DNA from: an uncultured bacterium
Lineage (GTDB): Bacteria > Cyanobacteriota > Vampirovibrionia > Gastranaerophilales > Gastranaerophilaceae
Length of the DNA: 64,000 nt
Direction of reading: 5' to 3'
NCBI GenBank assembly: GCA_949288725.1
Contig: CASELF010000075.1
Span: 36,965-100,964, forward strand
Within the stretch, counting starts at the first letter, position 1, and every line of letters begins with the position of its first letter. Positions 53,072 to 61,882 of this stretch are shown piece after piece. Under the pieces are notes generated by a model. It searched no databases and had not been told where the DNA came from. It saw only the letters and a program-made list of their open reading frames with translations. A program made the position numbers and the translations under genes.

Positions 53072-53527
53072 ATGGAAAAAGACTTAAATATACTAATTAT
53101 AAATGGACCCAATATAAATATGCTTGGAGTTCGAGAGCCAGAGCAATACGGTTCAAAATCATATAAAGATTTAGAAAAAGAACTTCATGAATATTCTTTT
53201 GAATTGGGAGTAAATATAGAGGTATTCCAGAGCAATTTTGAGGGTGAAATTGTTGAAAAAATTCAATATGCACTCGGAAATTTTGATGGAATTGTGTTAA
53301 ATGCAGGAGCATATACTCATACGAGTATTGCAATACGTGATGCTTTAACCTCGGTAAAAATCCCGACTGTAGAAATTCATATTTCAAATATTTATAAGCG
53401 GGAATCTTTCAGGCATAATTCAATGTTTGCAGATGTTTGTGTCGGGCAGATTACAGGATTTAAGGTTGATAGTTATAAACTTGGCATGCAAGGGTTGGTA
53501 AATTTCTTAACCAGTGCAAATGATTAG
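53072..53527 (+). CDS. aroQ: Type II 3-dehydroquinate dehydratase
   Basis: The enzyme dehydrates 3-dehydroquinate in the shikimate pathway. The 151-residue protein has the flavodoxin-like family start INGPNINMLGVREPE, the catalytic Tyr26 in the flexible loop, FQSNFEGEIVE, the VLNAGAYTHTS motif, and EIHISNIYKRE. Type II enzymes form dodecamers. No ribosome site precedes the ATG, in line with a leaderless transcript. No other shikimate gene is in the window. Confidence 0.96.
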   Translation: MEKDLNILIINGPNINMLGVREPEQYGSKSYKDLEKELHEYSFELGVNIEVFQSNFEGEIVEKIQYALGNFDGIVLNAGAYTHTSIAIRDALTSVKIPTVEIHISNIYKRESFRHNSMFADVCVGQITGFKVDSYKLGMQGLVNFLTSAND

Positions 53528-53541
53528 ATTTTAAATAGAAC

Positions 53542-53586
53542 TACGAAGGGGCAAATGTTTTTAAAACATTTGCCCCTTCGTCTTTT
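53542..53586. terminator. Bidirectional terminator after aroQ
   Basis: An 18-bp stem (53542-53559 with the complement up to 53580) around GAAGGGGCAAATG is followed by TCTTTT. It separates convergent aroQ and the M16 protease. Confidence 0.92.
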
Positions 53587-53614
53587 ATTAGTATATCTGG
53601 TTTGTTTTTATATT

Positions 53615-56200
53615 TTATTTAGTAACTATTGACATAATATAATTGTCAGTAAAGTATTTATTAGCGGTTTCAATTATATCAGCGTCAGTTACACTATTTA
53701 TAAGGTTTTCATATCTATCGCTAAATTCATATCCTCTTGTAGTTGTTTCATACCAACCTGTAACAGAGGCTTTATCTAAGTTTGTTTCAAGACCTATAAT
53801 ATAATTTCCTAAGAGTTTTTCTTTAGCATCTTTCAGTTCTCTATCGCTAACGTATTCGGTTTTTAGTCTGTGAATTTCTTCAAACAATCCGGCTTTTGCT
53901 TTGTCTAAGGTTGCAGGGTTTGTTCCTATATACATCATAAAACTGCCTCTCAAGACATTTGGTGAATAGCCTGAACCTAGTTGATATGCAAGTCCTTCTT
54001 GTTCGCGCAAGTCTTTGAATAATCTGGAACTCATACCTGTTCCAAGAATTGAATCAATAACTTGTAATGTAGCAAAGTCTTTTTCATTCAAAACTCCGTT
54101 AACTTGCCATCCAAGTAGTATCCACGCTGTTTCTGTGGTTGGCATGTTTTGGACGGTTACTCTTTTGGAGGTTATTTGTGGAATTTTTGAATTGTATGCT
54201 TTGTAATCGAATGATTGGGTATCTTTTTTAGGTGTGAATATATTATTCAATTCTTGAACTGTTTTATTCAAATCGATATTGCCATTTATAGAAATTACCA
54301 TATTTTTTGGATTAAATATTGTATTATAGTATTCTACAATATCTTTTCTTTGAATATTTGGGATATTTTTTTCAAGAACTTTTGATGATATTGAATATGG
54401 TGTATCTTTGTAAATCAAGTTGCGATATTCTTCTATGGCTTGACTTAGAGGAATATCTTTTTCACTTTTTATTGCATTTAATTTGTCTGATTTAACTTTA
54501 CCTATTTCAAAATCTTCAAAGGTTGCATTGTTAACTATTTCATCTAACAACTCAAGTGTTTTGTTGTATTCGTCTTTTGTTGTTAGAACTGTTATTGAGA
54601 AAGCATCTGCACTTACTGAAGGTACAATCTTTATTCCGTTGTCTTCAAGAATTTGTGATAATTCTTGTGAGGTATAATTCTTTGTACCTTTCACCATTGT
54701 TAGTGCTGTTAAACTGCTTGTGCCTGGAATTTTGTCTAATAATTGCCCGCCTTTTGCAGTTATGCTTATTGCGATAATGTCATTTGACGTATTTGGAGTG
54801 TATAATAAAGTTGCGCCGTTTGAAAGATTATATTTCTGTGTATTTTCATTTTGGCTTACCAACTGTGCTGTTCCGCTTATTTGCGTTTTATTTGCAACAG
54901 GAACATTTTTCATTGATTCTGGCATGACTATTGAAACGGCACTTTTATTTATACCTAAATATTTTTCTGCTGCTTTTTTTACATCAGAAGCACTTACTGC
55001 TTTTATATTATCCAGATATTTGTCATAGAATTTCATATCATCAGTTAACGCTACTGTGTAACCGATTTCTGTTGCCATATTTGTTATTGATTCTCTTGAG
55101 TAGTATGTATTTCTTTCTATAATATTTTTAGCAAGGTTTAGTTGCTCTTCTGTAATTCCTTTTTCTTGAATTTTTTTGATTTCTGCAAATATAGCATCTT
55201 GAATGGCTTTACATTTTTCCGGCTCAAATTCAGCAGAGATGTAAAACATTCCGTCATCTCTCATTGTTGAATTTCCTGCATCAATAGAAAATGCTAAACG
55301 GCGTTTTTCTTTTAATTCTTGATTTAATATAGAAGAGCGTCCATCACCAAGAATTGTTGCAAGAACATCAAGAGCGTAAGATTCTTTGTCATTTATTGAT
55401 ACACCTCTGAAGCCGATTGCCATATAGCCGGTTTCTGTTGGAATATATTCAACTTTTTTCTCTTGAGTTTTTAGTTGCGGTTCTTTTCCGTAATCTTTTT
55501 TTTCTGTTTTATTGTATTCTGTGTTGAAATTTTGTTTAATTTTATCAAGAGCATGCTCGCTATCCACATCTCCGATTACCACAGTTACCATATTTGATGG
55601 TGAGTAGTGTGAATTGTAGAAATTAAAAATCTGATCGCGTGTTATTGTTTCTATAACTTCACTTTTCCCAATAACTCTGCGTTTGTATGGGTGGTTTTTA
55701 TAAAGCATTGAAACAAGATTTTCGTATAAGATTTTACTTGGAGAAGTCAAATCTTTGTTAATCTCTTCAAGTACAACTTTTCTTTCTTTTTCCATCTCAT
55801 TTCTTGGAATAAGCGGATTAAGCATCATATCAGCATGTAAATCCATTGCCATATCAAAATCTTTTGAAGGGATTGTAATGTAGTAATGCGTAAAATCTTT
55901 GCTTGTTGCAGCATTAGTAATTGCGCCTTTTGTTTCTAATATTTTATCAAAATCACCCGGTTCATGATTTTTTGTACCTTTGAAGAACAAGTGTTCCAAA
56001 AAATGTGCAACTCCGTTATTTTCATCATTTTCATCAATTGAGCCTGTTTTTATCCAAGTGTCAATGATTACGATAGGATTGTTTCGAACTTCCTGAATAA
56101 CAACTGTTTGCCCATTATCAAGTTTGTACATTTGAGCATCAGCTGCCCACACAAAACTCGGGCATAATGCAATTGCTGCAATTATAATAAATTTTTTCAT
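53615..56200 (-). CDS. M16-family zinc protease (two-lobed, pitrilysin-like)
   Basis: The 861-residue protein has a signal peptide ending in FVWAA, so it acts in the periplasm or is membrane-attached. The N-terminal lobe carries the inverted zinc motif H66-F-L-E69-H70 and the later Glu in VVLEEINKD. The second half is a similar lobe without the motif (around LTALTMVKGTKNY), as usual in M16 clam-shell proteases. Most bacterial M16 enzymes are split or single-lobed of about 430 residues, so this one is a fused pair. An AAGAGG ribosome site precedes the ATG. Confidence 0.92.
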   Translation of the reverse strand: MKKFIIIAAIALCPSFVWAADAQMYKLDNGQTVVIQEVRNNPIVIIDTWIKTGSIDENDENNGVAHFLEHLFFKGTKNHEPGDFDKILETKGAITNAATSKDFTHYYITIPSKDFDMAMDLHADMMLNPLIPRNEMEKERKVVLEEINKDLTSPSKILYENLVSMLYKNHPYKRRVIGKSEVIETITRDQIFNFYNSHYSPSNMVTVVIGDVDSEHALDKIKQNFNTEYNKTEKKDYGKEPQLKTQEKKVEYIPTETGYMAIGFRGVSINDKESYALDVLATILGDGRSSILNQELKEKRRLAFSIDAGNSTMRDDGMFYISAEFEPEKCKAIQDAIFAEIKKIQEKGITEEQLNLAKNIIERNTYYSRESITNMATEIGYTVALTDDMKFYDKYLDNIKAVSASDVKKAAEKYLGINKSAVSIVMPESMKNVPVANKTQISGTAQLVSQNENTQKYNLSNGATLLYTPNTSNDIIAISITAKGGQLLDKIPGTSSLTALTMVKGTKNYTSQELSQILEDNGIKIVPSVSADAFSITVLTTKDEYNKTLELLDEIVNNATFEDFEIGKVKSDKLNAIKSEKDIPLSQAIEEYRNLIYKDTPYSISSKVLEKNIPNIQRKDIVEYYNTIFNPKNMVISINGNIDLNKTVQELNNIFTPKKDTQSFDYKAYNSKIPQITSKRVTVQNMPTTETAWILLGWQVNGVLNEKDFATLQVIDSILGTGMSSRLFKDLREQEGLAYQLGSGYSPNVLRGSFMMYIGTNPATLDKAKAGLFEEIHRLKTEYVSDRELKDAKEKLLGNYIIGLETNLDKASVTGWYETTTRGYEFSDRYENLINSVTDADIIETANKYFTDNYIMSIVTK

Positions 56201-56270
56201 ATCAGATACCTCTTTTTTGATTTTAAAATCAATACTTATAAAATAAATAACCTTATCGGCTTATATATTA

Positions 56271-57044
56271 TTAACCTTCCGGAATTTCTTGCAATATATT
56301 TGTGGAATTAAATTTTCTTGGAGATTTTAGCATAATATATTCTTTTAAAACTTCAAACGTAACCATACAAACTTTTTCATTGGCTTTTTGTTCATATTCC
56401 CCAAAATCATTAAAGTCATTTATAGCCATTTGTTTGAAAAAATTCCTTAACTTGTAAGGCATTTGCTTTTTATTATGATGTATATGTCCTGCACAATGAG
56501 CGCAAACTACTCCGCCTAAATTCGGCACAAAATACATTGTCTCATTTTCAATATTGTTGTGACAGCACAGACATTTGTCAAATTCTATTGAAAATCCTGA
56601 TTCAATCATCATTTTTAGTTGAAACTTGATAACAGCAATAAGAATTTCTACTTTAGAATTTGCCCTAGATATTGTATCTAAGGTGCTATATAGCAAATTA
56701 TAAACTTTTTCAGAACATGGATCTTCCTCAATGCCAAAATTATTAACAACTTCAGTCACATACATTGAATAACATATTTTATCCATGTCCTGCCTTGTTT
56801 TGTAAAACGAATTAACAACCTCAGCTTGGCAGATGGTATTAAGATTTCTTCCTTTGTGAAGCATTAGGGTATTTGCTACAAGCAAATCCATTCGGGCGCC
56901 CAATTTACTTTTTGTTTTTTTAACCCCCTTGGCTACCCCTCTTATCAGTCCCTTTTCTTTTGAATACATAACAACGATTTTGTCAGATTCGCTAAGATTG
57001 TAAGACTTTAAATTGATTGCGTCTGTAACAAAACTATTTTGCAT
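56271..57044 (-). CDS. recO: DNA repair protein RecO
   Basis: RecO helps RecA load onto SSB-coated single-stranded DNA in the RecFOR pathway. The 257-residue protein has the N-terminal OB-fold (AINLKSYNLSESDKIVVMYSKEKGLIRGVAKGV) and a helical C-terminal part with the zinc finger CLCC and CAHC. Length fits the family. It lies 24 nt after pilT on the same strand, possibly co-transcribed. Confidence 0.94.
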   Translation of the reverse strand: MQNSFVTDAINLKSYNLSESDKIVVMYSKEKGLIRGVAKGVKKTKSKLGARMDLLVANTLMLHKGRNLNTICQAEVVNSFYKTRQDMDKICYSMYVTEVVNNFGIEEDPCSEKVYNLLYSTLDTISRANSKVEILIAVIKFQLKMMIESGFSIEFDKCLCCHNNIENETMYFVPNLGGVVCAHCAGHIHHNKKQMPYKLRNFFKQMAINDFNDFGEYEQKANEKVCMVTFEVLKEYIMLKSPRKFNSTNILQEIPEG

Positions 57045-57067
57045 TGTTTTATCTGTTTATTATTGTA

Positions 57068-58177
57068 TTAAGAAGATGATGTTGACTTGTTAGAACCGGT
57101 ACCGTAGTAAATACCTCTCATCATCTGTTCTAATTCATTTCTGTTATCAGAATAAGCAAGAGCAGTTTCTTGAGAAATGATACCGTCAGTGTACAACTTG
57201 AATATAGACATATTCATAGTAGTCATGTTGTTGAAAGAACCTTTTTTAACAAGTTCATAAACTTGATCCAATTCATCCTTGTTAATAAAGTCTTTAACAG
57301 TTGGAGTAACAACAAGAATTTCAGCAGCAGGAACACGAGCACTGCCATCAGCAGTAGGAATAAGTTTTTGCGCGATAGTACCACGTAATGTTGCTGCAAT
57401 CTGACTTCTAACAAAATGTCTTTCTTCCGGTTTAAATAAGTTAATGATACGAGCAACAGTTTGAACAGAGTCATTTGTGTGGATTGTAGATACAACAAGG
57501 TGACCTGTTTCAGCGGCTTTCAGGGCGGCTTCAACTGTTTCTCTGTCACGAATTTCACCGATAAATATAACGTCAGGGTCTTGTCTTAATGCGTATTTAA
57601 TACCATCAGCAAATGATGGAGTATCAATTAACAACTGACGTTGAGAAACGATAGATTTTTTATTTGAGAAAATAAATTCGACCGGATCTTCAATGGTAAT
57701 AATATGCTTTGCAGTAGTTGCATTGATATAGTCAATCAAAGAAGCAATAGTTGTAGATTTACCTGAACCGGTAGGACCTGTAACAAGAATAAGTCCGTTG
57801 TTGAAAGATGCAAATTCTTCTAATGAAGGTGGCAACCCTAAATCAGTGAAAGATTTGATATAATAAGGAATTGCACGAATAACCATAGAAGTTTTACCTA
57901 ATTGACGGCTCATATTCACACGAAATCTTGAGCAACCAGGAATTTCATAAGAAAAGTCAATATCGAAAAATCTGGTAATTCTATCTTTTAAGTGTGCAGG
58001 AGAAACGGTTTTAATAACGAATTCCATATCTTCAGGCGTAAGTGGCGGTAGATTAATTCTCATAATCTGCCCGGAAACCCTGATTGCAGGACGTTCACCT
58101 TCACAAATATGCGCATCGGATGCACCAACAGACACTGCTTGTCTTAAAAAATCTTCTATATAGAAATCGTTACTCAT
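57068..58177 (-). CDS. pilT: Type IV pilus retraction ATPase PilT
   Basis: PilT drives pilus retraction for twitching motility and DNA uptake. The 369-residue protein has the N-terminal PAS-like domain (SDAHICEGERPAIRVSG), Walker A GPTGSGKS at residues 134-141, the Asp box IIIEDPVEFIF-type (ITIEDPVEF), the GEIRDRETV motif and the His box HTNDS. The ATG at 58177 has GAAGAGGAG upstream; the longer frame to 58228 is rejected. It is divergent from comEC by 86 nt. PilB, PilC and pilins are not in the window. Confidence 0.95.
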   Translation of the reverse strand: MSNDFYIEDFLRQAVSVGASDAHICEGERPAIRVSGQIMRINLPPLTPEDMEFVIKTVSPAHLKDRITRFFDIDFSYEIPGCSRFRVNMSRQLGKTSMVIRAIPYYIKSFTDLGLPPSLEEFASFNNGLILVTGPTGSGKSTTIASLIDYINATTAKHIITIEDPVEFIFSNKKSIVSQRQLLIDTPSFADGIKYALRQDPDVIFIGEIRDRETVEAALKAAETGHLVVSTIHTNDSVQTVARIINLFKPEERHFVRSQIAATLRGTIAQKLIPTADGSARVPAAEILVVTPTVKDFINKDELDQVYELVKKGSFNNMTTMNMSIFKLYTDGIISQETALAYSDNRNELEQMMRGIYYGTGSNKSTSSS

Positions 58178-58220
58178 AATCTCCTCTTCCTTCATTATGA
58201 TAATAGCATATTTTTTAGTT

Positions 58221-58248
58221 TTGCACAAATTTTTTAATATGTTATCAT
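58221..58248 (+). promoter_or_regulatory. Candidate promoter of comEC
   Basis: TTGCAC at 58221-58226 and TATCAT at 58243-58248 are 16 nt apart, with the ATG at 58264. Confidence 0.5.
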
Positions 58249-58263
58249 TTATTTGTTGGAATT

Positions 58264-60666
58264 ATGTTAAACATTAACCAAATTAGGGATTCACTTCAGA
58301 ACAAAAATTTTATTTTACTTTTTGTTGCCGGAATTTTTATGAGTGGGATTTTATCTTATCTTCAGGGGTGTTCGGTCATTTGTTGTGTAATTTTTACGTT
58401 GTTTTTAATTGCACTTTTGTATTTTCGTATATTTTCAATTCGTAAAATTTTGATATTTGCACTAACTTTTTATTTTGGATTTTTCTTAACATTTTGTAAA
58501 ATTAAAAACAATGATTACCTTATGCCGTTGGCGCCTGTTGAGGGAAATTTTTCCGGCAGAATTGTGAGTATTCCTGATTCTCCTGTGAATGGCAAGATAA
58601 AATTCTTTTTTGAAGTTGATACTCTTAATGATAAGAAAATTGATGGTGCGAAAACTCTTGTTACTGTGAATGATATCAACAATGATTCTGACATTTTTAA
58701 TGTAGGTAACAAACTTAAAATTCATGGCAAATTAAGAATGCCTTTTACTGCAACAAATCCTTCTCAGTTTGACTATAGCAAATATTTAAGGAATTTCAAT
58801 GTCTTTACGGTTTTATATACGGATTATGATAATACTAAATTTATCAGTGAAAAGTTACCTTTAAAATGGAAATTCTTTCAAGGGTTGAATAATACCAGAA
58901 TTAGAATTTTAAATATCCATTCTAAATATTTGAAAAGCCCTAATTTAGAAATTTTAGGCGGAATAGTCTTTGGGGATGATGCGGTTGCGCCGCCTGATGA
59001 AATAAGGACTTCTTTTATTAATTCTGGACTTCTTCATATTCTTGCCGCATCGGGAATGAATGTCGCTTTTATCTTTTCATTTTCTTTTATAATTTTGAAA
59101 TTTTGTCGTATTCCATATAGACCAAGAGTAATTATTGGTATGCTTTTGGTTATACTTTATACATTTATGACAGGATTGGGTGCTTCTGTTGTTAGGGCGT
59201 CTTTGATGCTTTTATTTGTATTGTGCGGAAAACTTATCGATAGAGATGCGCATAATGTTGCGTTACTTTCGTTTGTTGCAATGCTTATGCTTATTTATAA
59301 TCCGGCGTATATTAGTGATGTAAGTTTTCAATTATCGTTTTTTGTGACTTTAGGTCTTTTAACTACGGCGGGTGTTGTTGTTCAAAAAATGTCTAAAATC
59401 CCTGATTGGATTAAAGTTCCGATATTAATTCCTGTTGTTGCGCAATTTTGGGTGGCACCTATTCAGATGTTTTATTTTAATACTTTTACGCTTTATTCTG
59501 TGTTTGCAAATATTATTGCTTCTCCGCTTTTGAGTGTGATAAGTTTTTGCGGATTTGTTACTTCTGTTTTGCTTGTTGTTCCTAAAATTTTTGTTCCAAT
59601 TTGTGCATGGGTTGATTATGTACTGAATTATCTTTTGGCTATTCTTGTCGATGTTTCAAATTTCTTTGGCGGACTTAAATATAGTTTGCTTCAAACTACT
59701 CATCCTGCAGTTTGGCATTTGGTTTTGTATTATTTGCTATTGCTTTTAACTACTCTGCTATTGAAATATGACAAGTTTAAATATGCGTTGCTTACCGGAG
59801 TAATTCTTTTGATTGTTCCATTTATTTCGGTAATTCAAATTCCATCTGGCAATCTTGAAATTATAGCCTTTGATGTTCAAAATGCCGATTCCTTTCTTAT
59901 CAAAACTCCAAAAAATAAATATTTCATAATTGATACAGGCAAGGCATCTTATGGCAGTAAAAATTCTCAAGCAAAAATTATCATGCTTAAATATCTCAAA
60001 GATAGAGGAATTAAAAATATTGAAGGTCTAATTGTTACACACTTTGATAATGACCACTCAGGCGGTACTGTTGATATTCTCTCCGGCACTAAAACAAAAA
60101 TGCTTTACCTGAATTCCATAAATAAAGAAACTCAAACTTCCAGAAATATCTTTAAATATGTCGAGGATAAACATCAAAAATTTTCTTTAGCAAAAAATAA
60201 TAACGAAATATATAAAGAGCCATCTCTATCTATAAAAACTTATCGTGCCAATATTAAAGGTAAAGATGAAAGTAATGGCAATTCAATAATGACTTTGTTG
60301 ACCTATAAAGATTTTGATATGTTGTTTATGGGGGATGCAGGTGTAGAGTCATTTAACCAAGTTAAAACTTATATGCCAGCAAATGTTGAGGTTCTGAAAG
60401 TCGGTCATCATGGCGGGCGTAATGTCGTTGATGAAAATATGCTAAATAAGATTTCTCCAAAAATTTCTGTCATCTCAACAGGTATAAACTATTTTGGCCA
60501 CCCAAGTAAAGGTACATTGGATATTTTGCGAAATACGGAAATTCTAAGAACTGATTTGTTGAAATCAATAAAAATTTCTACTGATGGAAATTTTTATCAA
60601 ATTTATACCTATAATCCTGTAAGAAAAAAATATGAATTTAGAGAAAAATTTAACTCAAAAAAATAA
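58264..60666 (+). CDS. comEC: ComEC/Rec2-type DNA internalisation channel
   Basis: ComEC carries single-stranded DNA across the inner membrane in natural transformation. The 800-residue protein has N-terminal transmembrane helices, a soluble OB-like part (about 80-210), the Competence domain with GGIVFGDDAVAPP and LLHILAASGMNV, then many helices, and a C-terminal metallo-beta-lactamase domain with HFDNDHSGG at 593 and GDAGVES, HHGGRNV. All three domains are present and complete. It is divergent from pilT, which supports a link to pilus-driven uptake. The start site has a weak ribosome signal. Confidence 0.94.
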   Translation: MLNINQIRDSLQNKNFILLFVAGIFMSGILSYLQGCSVICCVIFTLFLIALLYFRIFSIRKILIFALTFYFGFFLTFCKIKNNDYLMPLAPVEGNFSGRIVSIPDSPVNGKIKFFFEVDTLNDKKIDGAKTLVTVNDINNDSDIFNVGNKLKIHGKLRMPFTATNPSQFDYSKYLRNFNVFTVLYTDYDNTKFISEKLPLKWKFFQGLNNTRIRILNIHSKYLKSPNLEILGGIVFGDDAVAPPDEIRTSFINSGLLHILAASGMNVAFIFSFSFIILKFCRIPYRPRVIIGMLLVILYTFMTGLGASVVRASLMLLFVLCGKLIDRDAHNVALLSFVAMLMLIYNPAYISDVSFQLSFFVTLGLLTTAGVVVQKMSKIPDWIKVPILIPVVAQFWVAPIQMFYFNTFTLYSVFANIIASPLLSVISFCGFVTSVLLVVPKIFVPICAWVDYVLNYLLAILVDVSNFFGGLKYSLLQTTHPAVWHLVLYYLLLLLTTLLLKYDKFKYALLTGVILLIVPFISVIQIPSGNLEIIAFDVQNADSFLIKTPKNKYFIIDTGKASYGSKNSQAKIIMLKYLKDRGIKNIEGLIVTHFDNDHSGGTVDILSGTKTKMLYLNSINKETQTSRNIFKYVEDKHQKFSLAKNNNEIYKEPSLSIKTYRANIKGKDESNGNSIMTLLTYKDFDMLFMGDAGVESFNQVKTYMPANVEVLKVGHHGGRNVVDENMLNKISPKISVISTGINYFGHPSKGTLDILRNTEILRTDLLKSIKISTDGNFYQIYTYNPVRKKYEFREKFNSKK

Positions 60667-60786
60667 ATAAAAAATTGTGATTACTTGACAAAATTAATGT
60701 ATTTTTTACACTATTTAACCATTGCTAAAACCCTTGTGCCGCAACTGTTTTAACAGTGCTCTAAAATACAAATTTAAAAATAGGGG

Positions 60787-60814
60787 TTGAAATTTTAAAT
60801 TTTTGTAATACAAT
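60787..60814 (+). promoter_or_regulatory. Candidate promoter of the transglycosylase gene
   Basis: TTGAAA at 60787-60792 and TACAAT at 60809-60814 are 16 nt apart, leaving a leader of about 94 nt. The stretch 60667-60786 has no gene; another possible -35 box TTGACA lies at 60685-60690. Confidence 0.5.
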
Positions 60815-60914
60815 GAACTCATAAAAGTATTCAAAAAGAACGAAATCTTAGAAAAAAAATAAGAGACAAAGTAGTTCTTGGAGAATTTTCAATTTACAAC
60901 TAGAGGATTACATT

Positions 60915-61625
60915 TTGAAAAAATTATTACTATTCACTATTACACTAGTGCTAATGTTGTTCGCGCCTGTACAGGCAGCAAACGTAAGTACGGTGAAAGC
61001 AACGATAGTAAAGCGATCTATCGAAATGGGCGTTGATCCAGCAATTATGTTAAGTATTGCAAAAGCCGAATCTGGCTACAGACATGAAACAAGAAGTCCT
61101 AGAGGGGCAGTCGGAGTATTCCAATTGATGCCATCTACGGCTCGAAGAATGGGTTTAAATCCATATTCTCTTGATGACAATATCAAGGGTGGTGTAATGT
61201 ACTACAAGTCAATGTACAAAATGTTTGGTTCTGTTGAACTAGCATTAGCAGCATATAATGCGGGTCCTGGAAATGTTAAAAAGTACAAGTCAGTGCCACC
61301 ATTCAAAGAAACAAAAAGATATGTTGCAAAAATTATGACTGAGTACAGACAAATGAAGGCTAATCCTGATCCTGTTATTGCATCAGTTAAGAATGCAAAA
61401 GTTGCTAAGGTTAATCCGCCGGCAGCAACTCAACATAGCAAGGTTTCAGTTGCTAAGACTCAAATTGCAAGCACAAATCCAACAAGTGCAGTTAAGGCTT
61501 CTGTTTCGGTTAAAAATGTTCCTTTGCCAATGCATAAAATTGAACAAGCTAGAAACTTGAATGCCGGTATTATGAAGGAAATGCCAATGGAAGCAGAAGT
61601 AAAAATGCAATCTGTAGCAATGTAG
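60915..61625 (+). CDS. Lytic transglycosylase (SLT domain)
   Basis: The 236-residue protein has a signal peptide (LLLFTITLVLMLFAPVQA) and an SLT lysozyme-like domain that cuts peptidoglycan glycan strands in the periplasm. The catalytic Glu52 lies in AKAESGYRHE, followed by GAVGVFQLMPSTARRMG and AAYNAGPGNVKKY. The last 90 residues are Lys/Val/Ala-rich and low in complexity. The start is TTG at 60915 with TAGAGGA upstream. It sits alone, ended by a strong terminator. Confidence 0.95.
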   Translation: MKKLLLFTITLVLMLFAPVQAANVSTVKATIVKRSIEMGVDPAIMLSIAKAESGYRHETRSPRGAVGVFQLMPSTARRMGLNPYSLDDNIKGGVMYYKSMYKMFGSVELALAAYNAGPGNVKKYKSVPPFKETKRYVAKIMTEYRQMKANPDPVIASVKNAKVAKVNPPAATQHSKVSVAKTQIASTNPTSAVKASVSVKNVPLPMHKIEQARNLNAGIMKEMPMEAEVKMQSVAM

Positions 61626-61645
61626 TCTTAAAAATTTAATTGAAT

Positions 61646-61688
61646 CAAAGGGGCAAAATTTGAAAAATTTTGCCCCTTTGATTTTTTT
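61646..61688 (+). terminator. Terminator after the transglycosylase gene
   Basis: A 16-bp stem (61646-61661 with 61665-61680) with a GAA loop is followed by seven T. Confidence 0.92.
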
Positions 61689-61882
61689 AGTTTAAACATA
61701 AACAAGTTTATTTCTATGCGAAGATTTTTTAATATGCGTAAGTTTTAAAATACTGTTAATATTTGTAAAATTATTCAGTGGAATTAGTTAAATAGTATTA
61801 TGTTTTCTACCCGTTTGTGGTATATATAAATTATGCATAAATGAATTATATTTATGTATAGTTCAGTAGATTGGAGGAAAAA

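Noticed and set aside
60667..60914. c-di-AMP (ydaO) riboswitch before the transglycosylase gene
   Set aside because: Such genes often have it, but the AT-rich leader does not show its conserved core and stems; only promoter-like boxes are supported.
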